Shown piece after piece: positions 15,345 to 24,442 of a stretch of 64,000 nucleotides of DNA. Both the position numbers and the translations under genes were made by a program. The notes beneath the pieces were generated by a model that saw only the letters and a program-made list of their open reading frames with translations, ran no database searches and had not been told where the DNA came from. The DNA comes from Sphingobacterium sp. FBM7-1. GTDB lineage: Bacteria; Bacteroidota; Bacteroidia; Sphingobacteriales; Sphingobacteriaceae. The stretch's first letter is position 1; every line of letters starts with the position of its first letter. Where the stretch lies: positions 1 through 64,000 of the forward strand of contig NZ_JAJEWJ010000008.1 in NCBI RefSeq assembly GCF_020687765.1, in the 5' to 3' direction.

Positions 15345-17010
15345 TTTTAGGGGTATTATCATCAGCCGGAGGAGGTGGGGCGGCCTGGCTGCGTTGCTGG
15401 CGCTCTTCTCGTTCTCGATTGACTAAGTCCAAAATATTTTTTTGATAGGTTTCTTTTTCACTAAGCAATTTTTTTCGTTCATCTTTTTGGTAGTCTTCCT
15501 GCAGGCCAGAGAAGAGCGAGAAACACATCATGACGAGCAGGATGGCAAAGGGTAGTCCGGAAATGGTAACGGCGGTCTGTAATGCATTTAGTCCGCCACC
15601 GTACATCAGGACGGCTGCTACTATGCCTGTTGCTACGGCCCAGATCACGCGTTGGAAAGCGGGGGTCTTAGCTCCGCCTGAGGTAAGGCTGTCTACCACC
15701 AATGCGCCAGAATCGGCCGAGGTAATAATGAAGCTGCAAATTAGTATTAGACCGAGGATCTTTAGTACGATAGCTAAAGGAAACTTGTCGAAGAAAACAT
15801 ACAATGCGGTCGAAATGTTGTCGTTGACGGCACTTATCAAGGCGGTGTCACCCGCAAGGATATCTTTCATTGTGGTTCCGCCAAAGGCGGTGAACCAAAG
15901 AAAGGTGACCATAGCAGGTAATATCAACACGCAGAGCATAAACTCCTTGATCGTGCGCCCCCGTGAAATTCGAGCAATAAAGGTGCCGACAAAGGGTGAC
16001 CAAGAAATCCACCATCCCCAATACATAATGGTTCGTATCTTTTGCCACTCGGTGTCTTGAAGAGACTCGGTCCAAGTAGACATGTCGATAAAGTTTGTCA
16101 GATAACTCCCGATATTTTGTATGTATGATTTTAGGATAAAGGTGGTTGGGCCGAGGATTAATACAAGAATGAAAATGATGAGGGCGACGCGAACGTTGAG
16201 CACGCTCAGTATCTTTACTCCTTTGTTGAGCCCGCTGAAAGCAGATAATGTAGCGGCCAATGTGACCGCTATAATGATCATGATTTGATAAAAGAGGGAG
16301 GAGGGTATGCCAAAGATATGGGTGAAGCCGGAGTTGATTTGTCCGACACCGAAGCCGATGGTGGTGGCTAATCCGAAGAGGGTGGTCAGCACGGCCATGA
16401 CGTCTATCAGATCGCCCATCCAGCCGTATATACGGTTGCCGAGAAGGGGATAGAAGGCCGACCGAAGGGTCAGGGGCATTTTCCGGTTAAATGTAAAATA
16501 AGCTAGGGACAAACCTACCACAGAGTAGATGGCCCACCCGTGGATACCATGGTGCAGGAAGGAGAAATTAAGTGCTTCCTGCGCTATCAGGGTGGGGCTC
16601 TCGCCGGCAAGCCGCGGCGGATTTAAAAAGTCGCGCACCGGGTCGGCTATACTGAATAACACTAAGCCGTTGCCGATTCCGGCACTGAAAAGCATCGCAA
16701 ACCACGAGGTCAGGTTGAATTCTGGTTTGGCGTCTTTTCCGCCTAGCCGGATGGAGCCGTATTTACCAAAGGCCATGTAAAGACAAAAAATGATAAAGAT
16801 ATTGACTGCCAAGGTGTAAACCCAGCCGCCATGTGCGGAAACATAGCTTTGGGCTAAGCCAAAATAATAGTCGGCTTGCTCCTGAAACAGGAGCGTGCCT
16901 CCAATGGACGCTACAATGACGACAATGGAGGCTAAAAACACAGTTTTGTTTACAACCAGCCCTAAAAGGTTCGTAACGGGATTTCTTCTGTTCGCTTTTA
17001 TGGACATCAT
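15334..17010 (-). CDS. BCCT-family betaine/choline/carnitine transporter
   Basis: A 558-residue inner-membrane transporter with about 12 helices. The family signature MYWGWWISWSPFVGTFIARISRGRTIKEF is complete (about 329-357), including the tryptophan box that binds trimethylammonium substrates; GIGNGLV near residue 91 replaces the sodium-site glycine motif of related members. It imports glycine betaine, choline or a similar compound, coupled to Na+ or H+, usually for osmotic protection. The charged C-terminal tail (about 500-558, SEKETYQKNILDLVNREREERQQ then Pro-rich) could be a regulatory osmosensing tail. It is the first gene of the transporter-stress protein operon. The exact substrate is not determined. 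Confidence 0.9.
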   Translation of the reverse strand: MMSIKANRRNPVTNLLGLVVNKTVFLASIVVIVASIGGTLLFQEQADYYFGLAQSYVSAHGGWVYTLAVNIFIIFCLYMAFGKYGSIRLGGKDAKPEFNLTSWFAMLFSAGIGNGLVLFSIADPVRDFLNPPRLAGESPTLIAQEALNFSFLHHGIHGWAIYSVVGLSLAYFTFNRKMPLTLRSAFYPLLGNRIYGWMGDLIDVMAVLTTLFGLATTIGFGVGQINSGFTHIFGIPSSLFYQIMIIIAVTLAATLSAFSGLNKGVKILSVLNVRVALIIFILVLILGPTTFILKSYIQNIGSYLTNFIDMSTWTESLQDTEWQKIRTIMYWGWWISWSPFVGTFIARISRGRTIKEFMLCVLILPAMVTFLWFTAFGGTTMKDILAGDTALISAVNDNISTALYVFFDKFPLAIVLKILGLILICSFIITSADSGALVVDSLTSGGAKTPAFQRVIWAVATGIVAAVLMYGGGLNALQTAVTISGLPFAILLVMMCFSLFSGLQEDYQKDERKKLLSEKETYQKNILDLVNREREERQQRSQAAPPPPADDNTPKNDE

Positions 17011-17157
17011 AGTAGATCTTCGGTGATGTAAGCAAACATACCCTTATTTAAGGGGTTTTTGCAAACCGGTGAGTTGGGACGCTTTGATAACTAACTTACA
17101 TGATAGTATATACACGTGAAACAGTAAATTGTTTTTACTTGGGGGTGTGAGAGGGCA

Positions 17158-17189
17158 TTTTGACGAATTTGCTATCGAATTATGACCGT
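17158..17189 (+). promoter_or_regulatory. operator-like 22-bp direct repeat, copy 1 (upstream of GH51)
   Basis: TTTGACGAA, then ATCGAA at 17174-17179, then TGACCG at 17183-17188; the two TGAC half-sites are 22 bp apart. It matches the element at 42374-42405 (minus strand) at 23 of 30 aligned positions. In both cases the last base is 36 bp from a TTTG (17225-17228 here). Two half-sites two helical turns apart suit a dimeric AraC-type DNA-binding domain such as that of an HTCS. Binding is inferred. Confidence 0.6.
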
Positions 17190-17293
17190 TATGTGTATGC
17201 TGAAATTAGGACAGCCTGCCTAAATTTGCTTTATAAGCTATTTAAATTATATCCATATATAAAAGACGGATGACGATTATTTTCTTTTTTATT

Positions 17294-17323
17294 TTGTGTT
17301 TATTAAAATAAGTGTTATTTTGA
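17294..17323 (+). promoter_or_regulatory. candidate promoter near GH51-1
   Basis: TTTG at 17294-17297 and TATTTTG at 17317-17323, with 19 bases between, resemble the Bacteroidota promoter pattern with a one-base shortfall. The start codon is at 17376. The TTTG at 17225, placed relative to the operator as in block B, is a competing -33 element but has a poor -7 box. Confidence 0.3.
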
Positions 17324-17375
17324 CATTAATTTTAAAAGTTGTTATAAACCGAAAAAACACATAAATACAACTAAA

Positions 17376-18920
17376 ATGATAAACGTAAAATTAAATTTAA
17401 GCGTTGCGCTATTATCTGTGAGTATGCTGGCTCATAGTCAAAGCAGTATTAAGCTAACGGATCCGCCAACGGAAATTACCATTAACAAGCACATTTACGG
17501 ACATTTTGCCGAACATCTGGGAAGATGTATTTACGATGGCTTTTATGTTGGTGAGGCGAATGATTCTATCGCGCACACGAATGGTGTGCGAAACGATGTG
17601 GTCGAAGCGTTGAAAAAACTGCAGATTCCGAACTTAAGGTGGCCGGGTGGCTGCTTTGCGGACACCTACCACTGGAAGGATGGTATTGGACCGAAAGAAG
17701 GACGTCCATCAATCGTGAACAACTGGTGGGGTGGTGTGACGGAAGATAATTCTTTTGGTACACACGATTTCCTGAATATGTGTGAGCTGTTGGAAACGGA
17801 ACCATACTTAGCTGGAAACGTAGGGAGCGGCGAGGTGCAGGAGTTGGCAGACTGGGTACAGTACGTTAATTTTGCGGGAGAAAGTCCGATGTCGGATTTG
17901 CGGCGTGAAAATGGAAGAGAGAAGCCGTGGAACGTTAGATTCTGGGGTGTCGGCAACGAGGCTTGGGGCTGCGGTGGAAATATGACCGCTGAATATTATA
18001 GCGATATTTATAGAAAGTACGCAACCTTTATGGCCGATTGGGACAATAGCGGCGGTTTATACCGTATCGCTTCGGGTGCGAATAGCGCGGACTACCATTG
18101 GACAGAAACGCTGATGAAAAATATACCGAACCACTTGATGAAAGGGGTCGCGTTACACCATTATGCGGTTATCAACTGGAATAAAAAAGGCTCTTCTACG
18201 AAGTTCTCGGACGAGGATTACTTCAAAACAATGAAATCTGCTTGGTTTATGAATGAACTGGTGGAAAAGCATAGTGCTATCATGGATAAGTATGATCCGA
18301 AAGGACGTGTAGACTTGGTGGTGGATGAATGGGGCGGATGGTATGAGGTGGAGCCGGAAACAAATCCGGGTTTCTTATACCAACAGAATACGATGCGGGA
18401 TGCCATGATCGCAGGAATGACCTTGAACATCTTTAATAACCATGCGAAACGGGTGAAAATGGCGAACCTTGCACAAACTATTAATGTTTTGCAAGCGGTG
18501 ATCCTGACTAAAGGAAAGGATATGCTCGTAACACCTACTTATCATGTTATGGAAATGTATAAGGTTCATCAGGATGCGCAATTAATCCCGATCGAGCTCC
18601 AGAGTGATAGTTACAAGTACGGTGATGAAGAGTTACCGGCTATTTCTGCCTCGGCATCAAAAGATAAGCAAGGTAAGGTTCATATTTCTGTGGTTAATAT
18701 TGATCCGAAGGGAAATAGGAAGGTGTCGTTAGATCTGGGATCTATTAAAGCAAAAAGCTTAACAGGAAGAATATTGACGGCAGAAAATCTTCGGGAACAC
18801 AATACGTTCGAACAACCGAATACGGTGTTTCCAACGGAATATAAAGGCGCGAAGATGAAGGATAATCGGATAGATATCGAGATTCCGGCGCATTCAGTTA
18901 TTGTATTGGAACTTATTTAA
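17376..18920 (+). CDS. GH51 alpha-L-arabinofuranosidase (GH51-1), exported
   Basis: A 514-residue enzyme with a signal peptide (MINVKLNLSVALLSVSMLAHSQ), so it acts in the periplasm or at the surface. It removes terminal alpha-L-arabinofuranose from arabinan or arabinoxylan-type chains, keeping the anomeric configuration. The TIM-barrel motifs are complete: RWPGGCFADTYHW (about 88-100), acid/base glutamate in GVGNEAWGCGG (E195) and nucleophile in VVDEWGGWY (E318), followed by the C-terminal beta-sandwich. Length is normal for the short GH51 type. It is the first gene of block A, 17 bp before a second, longer GH51, and lies behind the operator-like site at 17158. Confidence 0.93.
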   Translation: MINVKLNLSVALLSVSMLAHSQSSIKLTDPPTEITINKHIYGHFAEHLGRCIYDGFYVGEANDSIAHTNGVRNDVVEALKKLQIPNLRWPGGCFADTYHWKDGIGPKEGRPSIVNNWWGGVTEDNSFGTHDFLNMCELLETEPYLAGNVGSGEVQELADWVQYVNFAGESPMSDLRRENGREKPWNVRFWGVGNEAWGCGGNMTAEYYSDIYRKYATFMADWDNSGGLYRIASGANSADYHWTETLMKNIPNHLMKGVALHHYAVINWNKKGSSTKFSDEDYFKTMKSAWFMNELVEKHSAIMDKYDPKGRVDLVVDEWGGWYEVEPETNPGFLYQQNTMRDAMIAGMTLNIFNNHAKRVKMANLAQTINVLQAVILTKGKDMLVTPTYHVMEMYKVHQDAQLIPIELQSDSYKYGDEELPAISASASKDKQGKVHISVVNIDPKGNRKVSLDLGSIKAKSLTGRILTAENLREHNTFEQPNTVFPTEYKGAKMKDNRIDIEIPAHSVIVLELI

Positions 18921-18937
18921 TAACGAAGAAAGAAAAT

Positions 18938-20899
18938 ATGAAGAGGATATTATCGCTGACAACGGTGCTCGCCTTATGCGGCTCGTTGTTATACGCCCAA
19001 AATACGGTTGATCTGAACGTTCAGTTGGATCGGAGTACGGGTAAAATATCGCCCCATATGTGGGGGGTGTTTTTTGAGGACATCAATCTCGGCGCCGATG
19101 GCGGTATTTATGCGGAGTTGGTAAAGAACCGCTCATTTGAGTTTAACCATCCGATGATGGGGTGGAAACGCTTAGGCGACGTGCCAGAAGGGGCTTTTTT
19201 ATTTGTTAACGATAGCCGGAGGAAAGGAAATCCACGCTCCTTGCGGATACATAAACCGGTAGATTTTAAAGCGGGTCTGCAAAATGAGGGGTTCCGCGGC
19301 ATGGGGGTGAGAAAAGGAGAAGGCTATGAGTTTTCGTTGCTTTATCGGCAAGCGTCTCCTGGGATGCGGATTAAAGTGGAGTTGTTAAATGAACAGGAAG
19401 CGGTTATTGGTACAACGGTACTCCCTCTATCGGAGGGTAAAAACTGGCAGACGGGAACAGTGAGCTTCACGTCGTCGGAAACTTCTGCAAAAGGAAAATT
19501 AAATATCTGGATTGAAGGGGCTGGGGATGTTGAAGTGGATATGTTGTCGCTTTTCCCGAAAGAAACTTGGAAGAACAGGCCGAAAGGACTAAGGAAAGAC
19601 ATGGTGCAGATATTGGCGGATATGGAACCGGATTTTATTCGCTTCCCGGGCGGCTGTATCGTCGAGGGAAGAGATCTGGCGAACCGTTTTCAATGGAAGA
19701 AAACGGTGGGCCCGATCGAAGAACGTGAATTGATTATCAACCGTTGGAATACCGAATTTAATCATCGACTGACGCCGGATTATTTCCAGACGTTTGGGTT
19801 GGGCTTTTATGAGTATTTTTTGTTGGCGGAAGATCTCGGGGCGGAAGCGGTGCCGATCCTGAATTGTGGGATGGCTTGCCAGTTTAATACGGCAGAGGTT
19901 GTTCCTTTGGATGAACTGGACGAGTATATCCAGGATGCCCTGGATCTTATCGAGTTTGCGAATGGGAGTACCAATACGCAATGGGGGAAACTCCGGGCGG
20001 AAATGGGGCATCCGGAGCCGTTTAACCTGAAGATGTTAGGTGTCGGAAATGAAAACTGGGGGCCGCAATACATCGAACGGCTTGCAATTTTCCAGAAAGT
20101 ATTGCAGGAAAAGCATCCGGAGATACAGATTATCGCCAGCTCGGGAACGGATCCTCAAGGGGAGCGGTTTGAGTTCCTAGATGAGAAGCTGCGTGAAATG
20201 AAAATCGATATCATTGACGAGCATTATTACCGTCCACCGGCGTGGTTCCTTTCTGGAGCAGATCGTTATGATGATTACGACCGTAACGGGCCGAAGATTT
20301 TTGCCGGAGAATATGCGTCGCACACAACACGACCTCAAGGTCCGGGAAGAAGTACGTGGGAGGCAGCGCTTTCAGAAGCAGCTTTCCTAACGGGCTTGGA
20401 ACGGAATGGTGATGTCGTTACGATGGCTTCGTATGCGCCTTTGTTTGGCCATGTAGATGGTTGGCAGTGGTCACCTGACTTGATCTGGGTAGATAACCTA
20501 AATGTTTATGGTACGCCTAGTTACCACGTGCAGAAGTTGTATTCGTTGAACAAAGGAACTGATATCGTCCCGGTAAAACTGGGCGGGCAGAACGTGATCG
20601 GACAGGATAGCATCTACGCTTCAGCGGTGTATGATGCCCATGCTAAAGAGTTGATTGTTAAACTTGTTAATTATAACAATCGCTCGGTCGACGTCAGTTT
20701 GCAACTGGATACGAAGAAGAAAATCAAAGGGGATGCTACCAAGATTACCTTGGCCAACGCGGACTTGAATGTTGCAAATAGCATTGAAGAGCCCCTGATG
20801 ATACAACCGAAGACCGAACAGGTGCGTTATAAAGGTAAAGTGCTTAAAGATACTTTTTCTCCTTATTCCTTCACCGTGATTAAAGTGCCGATACAATAA
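18938..20899 (+). CDS. GH51 alpha-L-arabinofuranosidase (GH51-2), long form with insert
   Basis: A 653-residue exported enzyme (signal peptide to about residue 20). Compared with GH51-1 it has an insert of about 130 residues (about 80-205; GWKRLGDVPEGA to DVEVDMLSLFP) with the jelly-roll look of a CBM4-like domain, typical for the long GH51 type. Catalytic motifs: DFIRFPGGCIVEG, acid/base in GVGNENWG (E372) and nucleophile in IFAGEYASH (E458). The two GH51 enzymes probably divide the work between differently linked or differently sized arabinosides (inference). It ends the GH51 pair; a terminator lies between it and susC, so susC either has its own promoter or depends on read-through. Confidence 0.92.
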   Translation: MKRILSLTTVLALCGSLLYAQNTVDLNVQLDRSTGKISPHMWGVFFEDINLGADGGIYAELVKNRSFEFNHPMMGWKRLGDVPEGAFLFVNDSRRKGNPRSLRIHKPVDFKAGLQNEGFRGMGVRKGEGYEFSLLYRQASPGMRIKVELLNEQEAVIGTTVLPLSEGKNWQTGTVSFTSSETSAKGKLNIWIEGAGDVEVDMLSLFPKETWKNRPKGLRKDMVQILADMEPDFIRFPGGCIVEGRDLANRFQWKKTVGPIEERELIINRWNTEFNHRLTPDYFQTFGLGFYEYFLLAEDLGAEAVPILNCGMACQFNTAEVVPLDELDEYIQDALDLIEFANGSTNTQWGKLRAEMGHPEPFNLKMLGVGNENWGPQYIERLAIFQKVLQEKHPEIQIIASSGTDPQGERFEFLDEKLREMKIDIIDEHYYRPPAWFLSGADRYDDYDRNGPKIFAGEYASHTTRPQGPGRSTWEAALSEAAFLTGLERNGDVVTMASYAPLFGHVDGWQWSPDLIWVDNLNVYGTPSYHVQKLYSLNKGTDIVPVKLGGQNVIGQDSIYASAVYDAHAKELIVKLVNYNNRSVDVSLQLDTKKKIKGDATKITLANADLNVANSIEEPLMIQPKTEQVRYKGKVLKDTFSPYSFTVIKVPIQ

Positions 20900-20907
20900 C
20901 AAATACG

Positions 20908-20939
20908 GGAGGCCGCTCGTAAGAGAAGGCCTCCTTTTT
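20908..20939 (+). terminator. terminator after the GH51 pair
   Basis: GGAGGCC at 20908-20914 pairs with GGCCTCC at 20928-20934, followed by TTTTT. It lies inside the polysaccharide locus, between GH51-2 and susC. Confidence 0.75.
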
Positions 20940-21145
20940 AAACCTTTTTGCCCTTTACGACCTAAGCTAGCCGCGAACCAAAAAATAAATGTTTTTTCTA
21001 TAATTGTATTATTTTGATTACATTTACAATACAATTACGAACAAAATTATAAACAAGTCGTAGACAGTAGTCTTTTTTCATAGTCATCGAAGTGATGACC
21101 GACAGTATTCGGTCGGCATATAGTTGGCTAATGTAGATAAGTGTT

Positions 21146-21167
21146 ATGTTAACATTTTAAACGTTAA
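21146..21167. promoter_or_regulatory. GTTAAC inverted repeat upstream of susC-A
   Basis: GTTAAC, nine AT-rich bases, GTTAAC, about 45 bp before the susC start. It may be an operator or simply AT-rich promoter DNA. Confidence 0.25.
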
Positions 21168-21211
21168 CACGACTTATAGACCTATAATCATTTTTTTTAT
21201 AAACTATAGTT

Positions 21212-24200
21212 ATGAAGCATGTATTCTATTTAAACCTGTTTCTCCTATTATTTCAATCCCTGTGTTTTAAAGCTGTGGCGCAGGACCAAATGGTTGAAGT
21301 AAAAGGCGTAGTCCGCGACTCTACCGCGGGACTTCCGGCTGTTTCCATCAAAGTGACGGGGACGAAGCCACTCACTGCAGTGACAGATGGTTTTGGGCGA
21401 TTTGAACTTCAGGTTCCGCGAACATCGACCCTTACCTTTGTAGCGATTGGTTTCCAGTCGCAAACGATCGCGCTGAATCAACAGCGTATTGATGCATCGA
21501 ACAGATTGGAGCTGGATATCCAGCTCTTACAGGATGATGCGGTAATTGAGGAGGTTACGGTGACGGGATTTGGTGGAACCCAGCGTAAGGCGAGTCTCGT
21601 AAGTTCTATTACAACGGTCAATGTGAAGGAGTTGAAAACGGCTTCCTCCAACCTGACCAATGCGTTAGCAGGCCGGGTGTCGGGGATGATTTCCTTTCAG
21701 AGTAGTGGGGAGCCGGGGATGGGAACGGATAATTCGACGTTCTACATCCGAGGCTTGTCAACATTTGGAACCGGGAAACAGGATCCGCTAATTTTGATCG
21801 ATGGAGTCGAATCCTCGCCGACTGATATGGCACGTTTGCAACCGGACGATATATCAGACTTCTCGGTGTTGAAGGATGCGGCTGCAGCTGCAGTATATGG
21901 CGCGCGGGGTGCCAATGGGGTAGTGCTGATCAACACGAAGATGGGGCAGGATGGTACGCCGCAGTTCAATTTTCGCTTGGAAGGTCGCTTGTCTTCGAAT
22001 ACGAAGAATTTTCAGTTTGCCGATAATATCACCTATATGCGTATGGCCAATGAAGCTGCGTTGACAAGGACACCGAATGCGGCGGAACCGTATACACAGA
22101 ATAAAATCAATAGTACCATTGCAGGAGCTGACCCATATTTGTTCCCGAATAACAACTGGCTGGATATGTTATTGAAGAATTATACGTTCAACCAAGGATA
22201 TAACTTAAATGTGACGGGTGGCTCGCCAAGGGCGCGCTATTATATCGCAGGAACTTATAATAAAGACAACGGTATATTGCAAGTGGAACCAATCAACAAC
22301 TTTAATAGTAATATACGGTTGAGCAATTACTCGCTACGATCCAATGTGGATTTCAATGTAACAAATTCAACAACGCTGATCGTGCGTATGTATGGTCAGT
22401 TTGATGATTATCAGGGGCCTATTGGCGGTTTTAATGAAAACGGGAATCCGATTTCTGGAGGAGAGACGACGTATAGAAACGCATTGAGGGCCAACCCGGT
22501 GATGTTCCCTGCTGTGTATCCGGCGGAGAAGCTGCCTTTTATAGAGCATCCATTGTTTGGTTCCGGACAGACGAGAAATTCAGATCTAAGTCTGAGTTCG
22601 ACGATGTATGTTAACCCTTATGCGGAAATGGTAAAGGGATATCAGGTTTATAAAACCTCGAACTTGATGCCCCAATTGGAAATTAAACAGGATTTTGATT
22701 GGATTACACCGGGTTTATCGGCTCGTGCCATGGGATACTTGAGACGGGTGTCATTTTATCGCGTTAACCGAAGCTATGTGCCGTTTTATTATGCGGCGAA
22801 TATTAATCCACAAGATCAAAGCTATTCGTTAGTTCCACTGAATGATGGATCGGCCAATTCTTTAGCTCCTGTGGGCAGAGAGTTTCTCGATTTTAATCAA
22901 GACACCAAAAATATTGATTCACGGCTATGGGTGGAAGGTAGTATCAATTACAATCGTTTATTCAAAGACAAGCACGCGGTAGGCGGGATGCTTGTTTCTT
23001 ATTTGTCAACGTACGAGACGGCGGACGAAAATGATGTGATACGTTCCTTGCCGTCCCGAAATGTGGGAGTATCCGGTCGATTCTCTTATGGTTTCGCGGA
23101 CAAATATCTGGCAGAGTTTAACTTTGGGTATAACGCTTCCGAACGGTTCGATGCCGACAACCGATGGGGTTTCTTCCCCTCATTTGGACTGGGATATCGG
23201 ATTTCTGAAGAACCCTTTTTTGAACCAATCCGTTCGGTGGTTAATAACTTGAAGTTCCGAGGTACCTACGGCTTGGTGGGAAATGACGCTATTGGGAACG
23301 TTAACGATCGTTTCTTTTACCTTTCCAATGTGAATCTAAATGATGGAAACTATGGTGCGTCCTTTGGCCGCAATGATGGAGCAGCAGTATATAGCCGTCC
23401 GGGAGTGTCTATTTCGCGATATGCAAACCCAAATATTACCTGGGAGCAATCTAGACAAATTAACTTGGGTCTAGACTTGGGTTTATTTAATAGTATTGAG
23501 TTGATTGTGGATGCTTTTAAAACAGAACGGACGAATATTTTACAGCCGGTGTCGAACATTGATAATGCGTCGGGTTTGATGGCGGTACCGATGTCCAATT
23601 ACGGACGGGTAAATACCCAAGGTTTAGATATGTCGATCAATTATCGCCGAAGTTTTTCTCCGAACTTTTGGATGGACGCGCGAGGTACTTTTACCTATGC
23701 TACTTCGGAGATCATAAAAGTGGATGAGCTGCCTTATCCGTCTTCTCTGTCGCATCTGTCAAGGAGAGGGTATTCGGTCAATCAGGCTTGGGGTTATATT
23801 GCAGAGCGCTTGTTTATCGATGATGAAGAGGTGCAAAATTCGCCGTTACAGTTTGGAGATCAAGGGCTGCTCGCCGGCGATATCAAATATCGGGATATTA
23901 CGGGTGATGGCCTGGTGAATTCGGACGACATGGTTCCGTTGGGTTACCCTACTGAGCCAGAGGTTATCTATGGTTTTGGTTCGAGCTTTGGGTATAAGAA
24001 TTTTGATTTTGGTTTCTTTTTCCAGGGGGCTGCGCGTTATTCTTTCTTCATCAATTCGGCGCAGATTCAGCCTTTCTTCCAAGAGAATGGATATCAAACG
24101 GGTTTGCTGGATGCGATTGCCAATGATTACTGGTCGGAAACGAACCAAAACGCGTATGCGTTTTGGCCACGGCTCAGTACCTGGCGGGTGAGTCCGAATA

Positions 24201-24439
24201 ACCAGACATCGACTTGGTGGATGCGTAACGGCGGATTTCTCCGATTGAAAAACGTGGATGTGGGCTATAATATCAAAAGTCTGGAGCGATTTAAGATCAA
24301 GAATGCACGGGTATACCTTTCGGCAACAAACTTATTCTTGTTGAGTCAATTTAAGTTATGGGATGTGGAGATGCGCGGAAATGGCATGAATTATCCTCTG
24401 CAGTCCGTATACAATTTAGGCGTACAAATTAACTTGTAG
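21212..24439 (+). CDS. SusC-like TonB-dependent outer-membrane transporter (block A)
   Basis: A 1075-residue SusC/RagA-type channel that imports oligosaccharides with TonB energy. Signal peptide at the start; a CarboxypepD_reg-like beta-sandwich at about 28-110 (VEVKGVVRDSTAGLPAVSIKV); plug domain from about 120 (EEVTVTGFGGTQRKASLVSS) with the DPLILIDGVESSPTDMARLQPDDISDFSVLKDAAAAAVYG core; then a 22-strand barrel ending in YPLQSVYNLGVQINL, the usual C-terminal aromatic pattern. It pairs with the SusD-like protein three bases downstream, and with arabinan enzymes on both sides the cargo is probably arabino-oligosaccharide (inference). Confidence 0.95.
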   Translation: MKHVFYLNLFLLLFQSLCFKAVAQDQMVEVKGVVRDSTAGLPAVSIKVTGTKPLTAVTDGFGRFELQVPRTSTLTFVAIGFQSQTIALNQQRIDASNRLELDIQLLQDDAVIEEVTVTGFGGTQRKASLVSSITTVNVKELKTASSNLTNALAGRVSGMISFQSSGEPGMGTDNSTFYIRGLSTFGTGKQDPLILIDGVESSPTDMARLQPDDISDFSVLKDAAAAAVYGARGANGVVLINTKMGQDGTPQFNFRLEGRLSSNTKNFQFADNITYMRMANEAALTRTPNAAEPYTQNKINSTIAGADPYLFPNNNWLDMLLKNYTFNQGYNLNVTGGSPRARYYIAGTYNKDNGILQVEPINNFNSNIRLSNYSLRSNVDFNVTNSTTLIVRMYGQFDDYQGPIGGFNENGNPISGGETTYRNALRANPVMFPAVYPAEKLPFIEHPLFGSGQTRNSDLSLSSTMYVNPYAEMVKGYQVYKTSNLMPQLEIKQDFDWITPGLSARAMGYLRRVSFYRVNRSYVPFYYAANINPQDQSYSLVPLNDGSANSLAPVGREFLDFNQDTKNIDSRLWVEGSINYNRLFKDKHAVGGMLVSYLSTYETADENDVIRSLPSRNVGVSGRFSYGFADKYLAEFNFGYNASERFDADNRWGFFPSFGLGYRISEEPFFEPIRSVVNNLKFRGTYGLVGNDAIGNVNDRFFYLSNVNLNDGNYGASFGRNDGAAVYSRPGVSISRYANPNITWEQSRQINLGLDLGLFNSIELIVDAFKTERTNILQPVSNIDNASGLMAVPMSNYGRVNTQGLDMSINYRRSFSPNFWMDARGTFTYATSEIIKVDELPYPSSLSHLSRRGYSVNQAWGYIAERLFIDDEEVQNSPLQFGDQGLLAGDIKYRDITGDGLVNSDDMVPLGYPTEPEVIYGFGSSFGYKNFDFGFFFQGAARYSFFINSAQIQPFFQENGYQTGLLDAIANDYWSETNQNAYAFWPRLSTWRVSPNNQTSTWWMRNGGFLRLKNVDVGYNIKSLERFKIKNARVYLSATNLFLLSQFKLWDVEMRGNGMNYPLQSVYNLGVQINL

Positions 24440-24442
24440 ACC

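Larger units (their letters stand above)
17011..17375. other. 365-bp divergent control region between the BCCT operon and arabinan block A
   Basis: No gene seen. It carries the leader of the BCCT gene on the left, the operator-like direct repeat at 17158-17189, a TTTG at 17225-17228, and a second candidate promoter at 17294-17323. It is the presumed switch for the arabinan genes. Confidence 0.6.
20900..21211. other. 312-bp leader/control region before susC of block A
   Basis: It contains a terminator at its left edge, a weak half of the 22-bp operator (ATCGAA at 21086, TGACCG at 21096, one base further apart than in the two good copies), and GTTAAC at two places around 21146-21167 as a small inverted repeat. 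No clear TTTG/TAnnTTTG pair is seen. Confidence 0.4.

Noticed and set aside
15530..16060. Plus-strand ORF of 176 codons inside the BCCT gene
   Set aside because: Antisense of a conserved transporter core, with no independent start signal.
17011..17375. Small gene in the gap before GH51-1
   Set aside because: All frames are short and broken; the stretch is better explained as control DNA.
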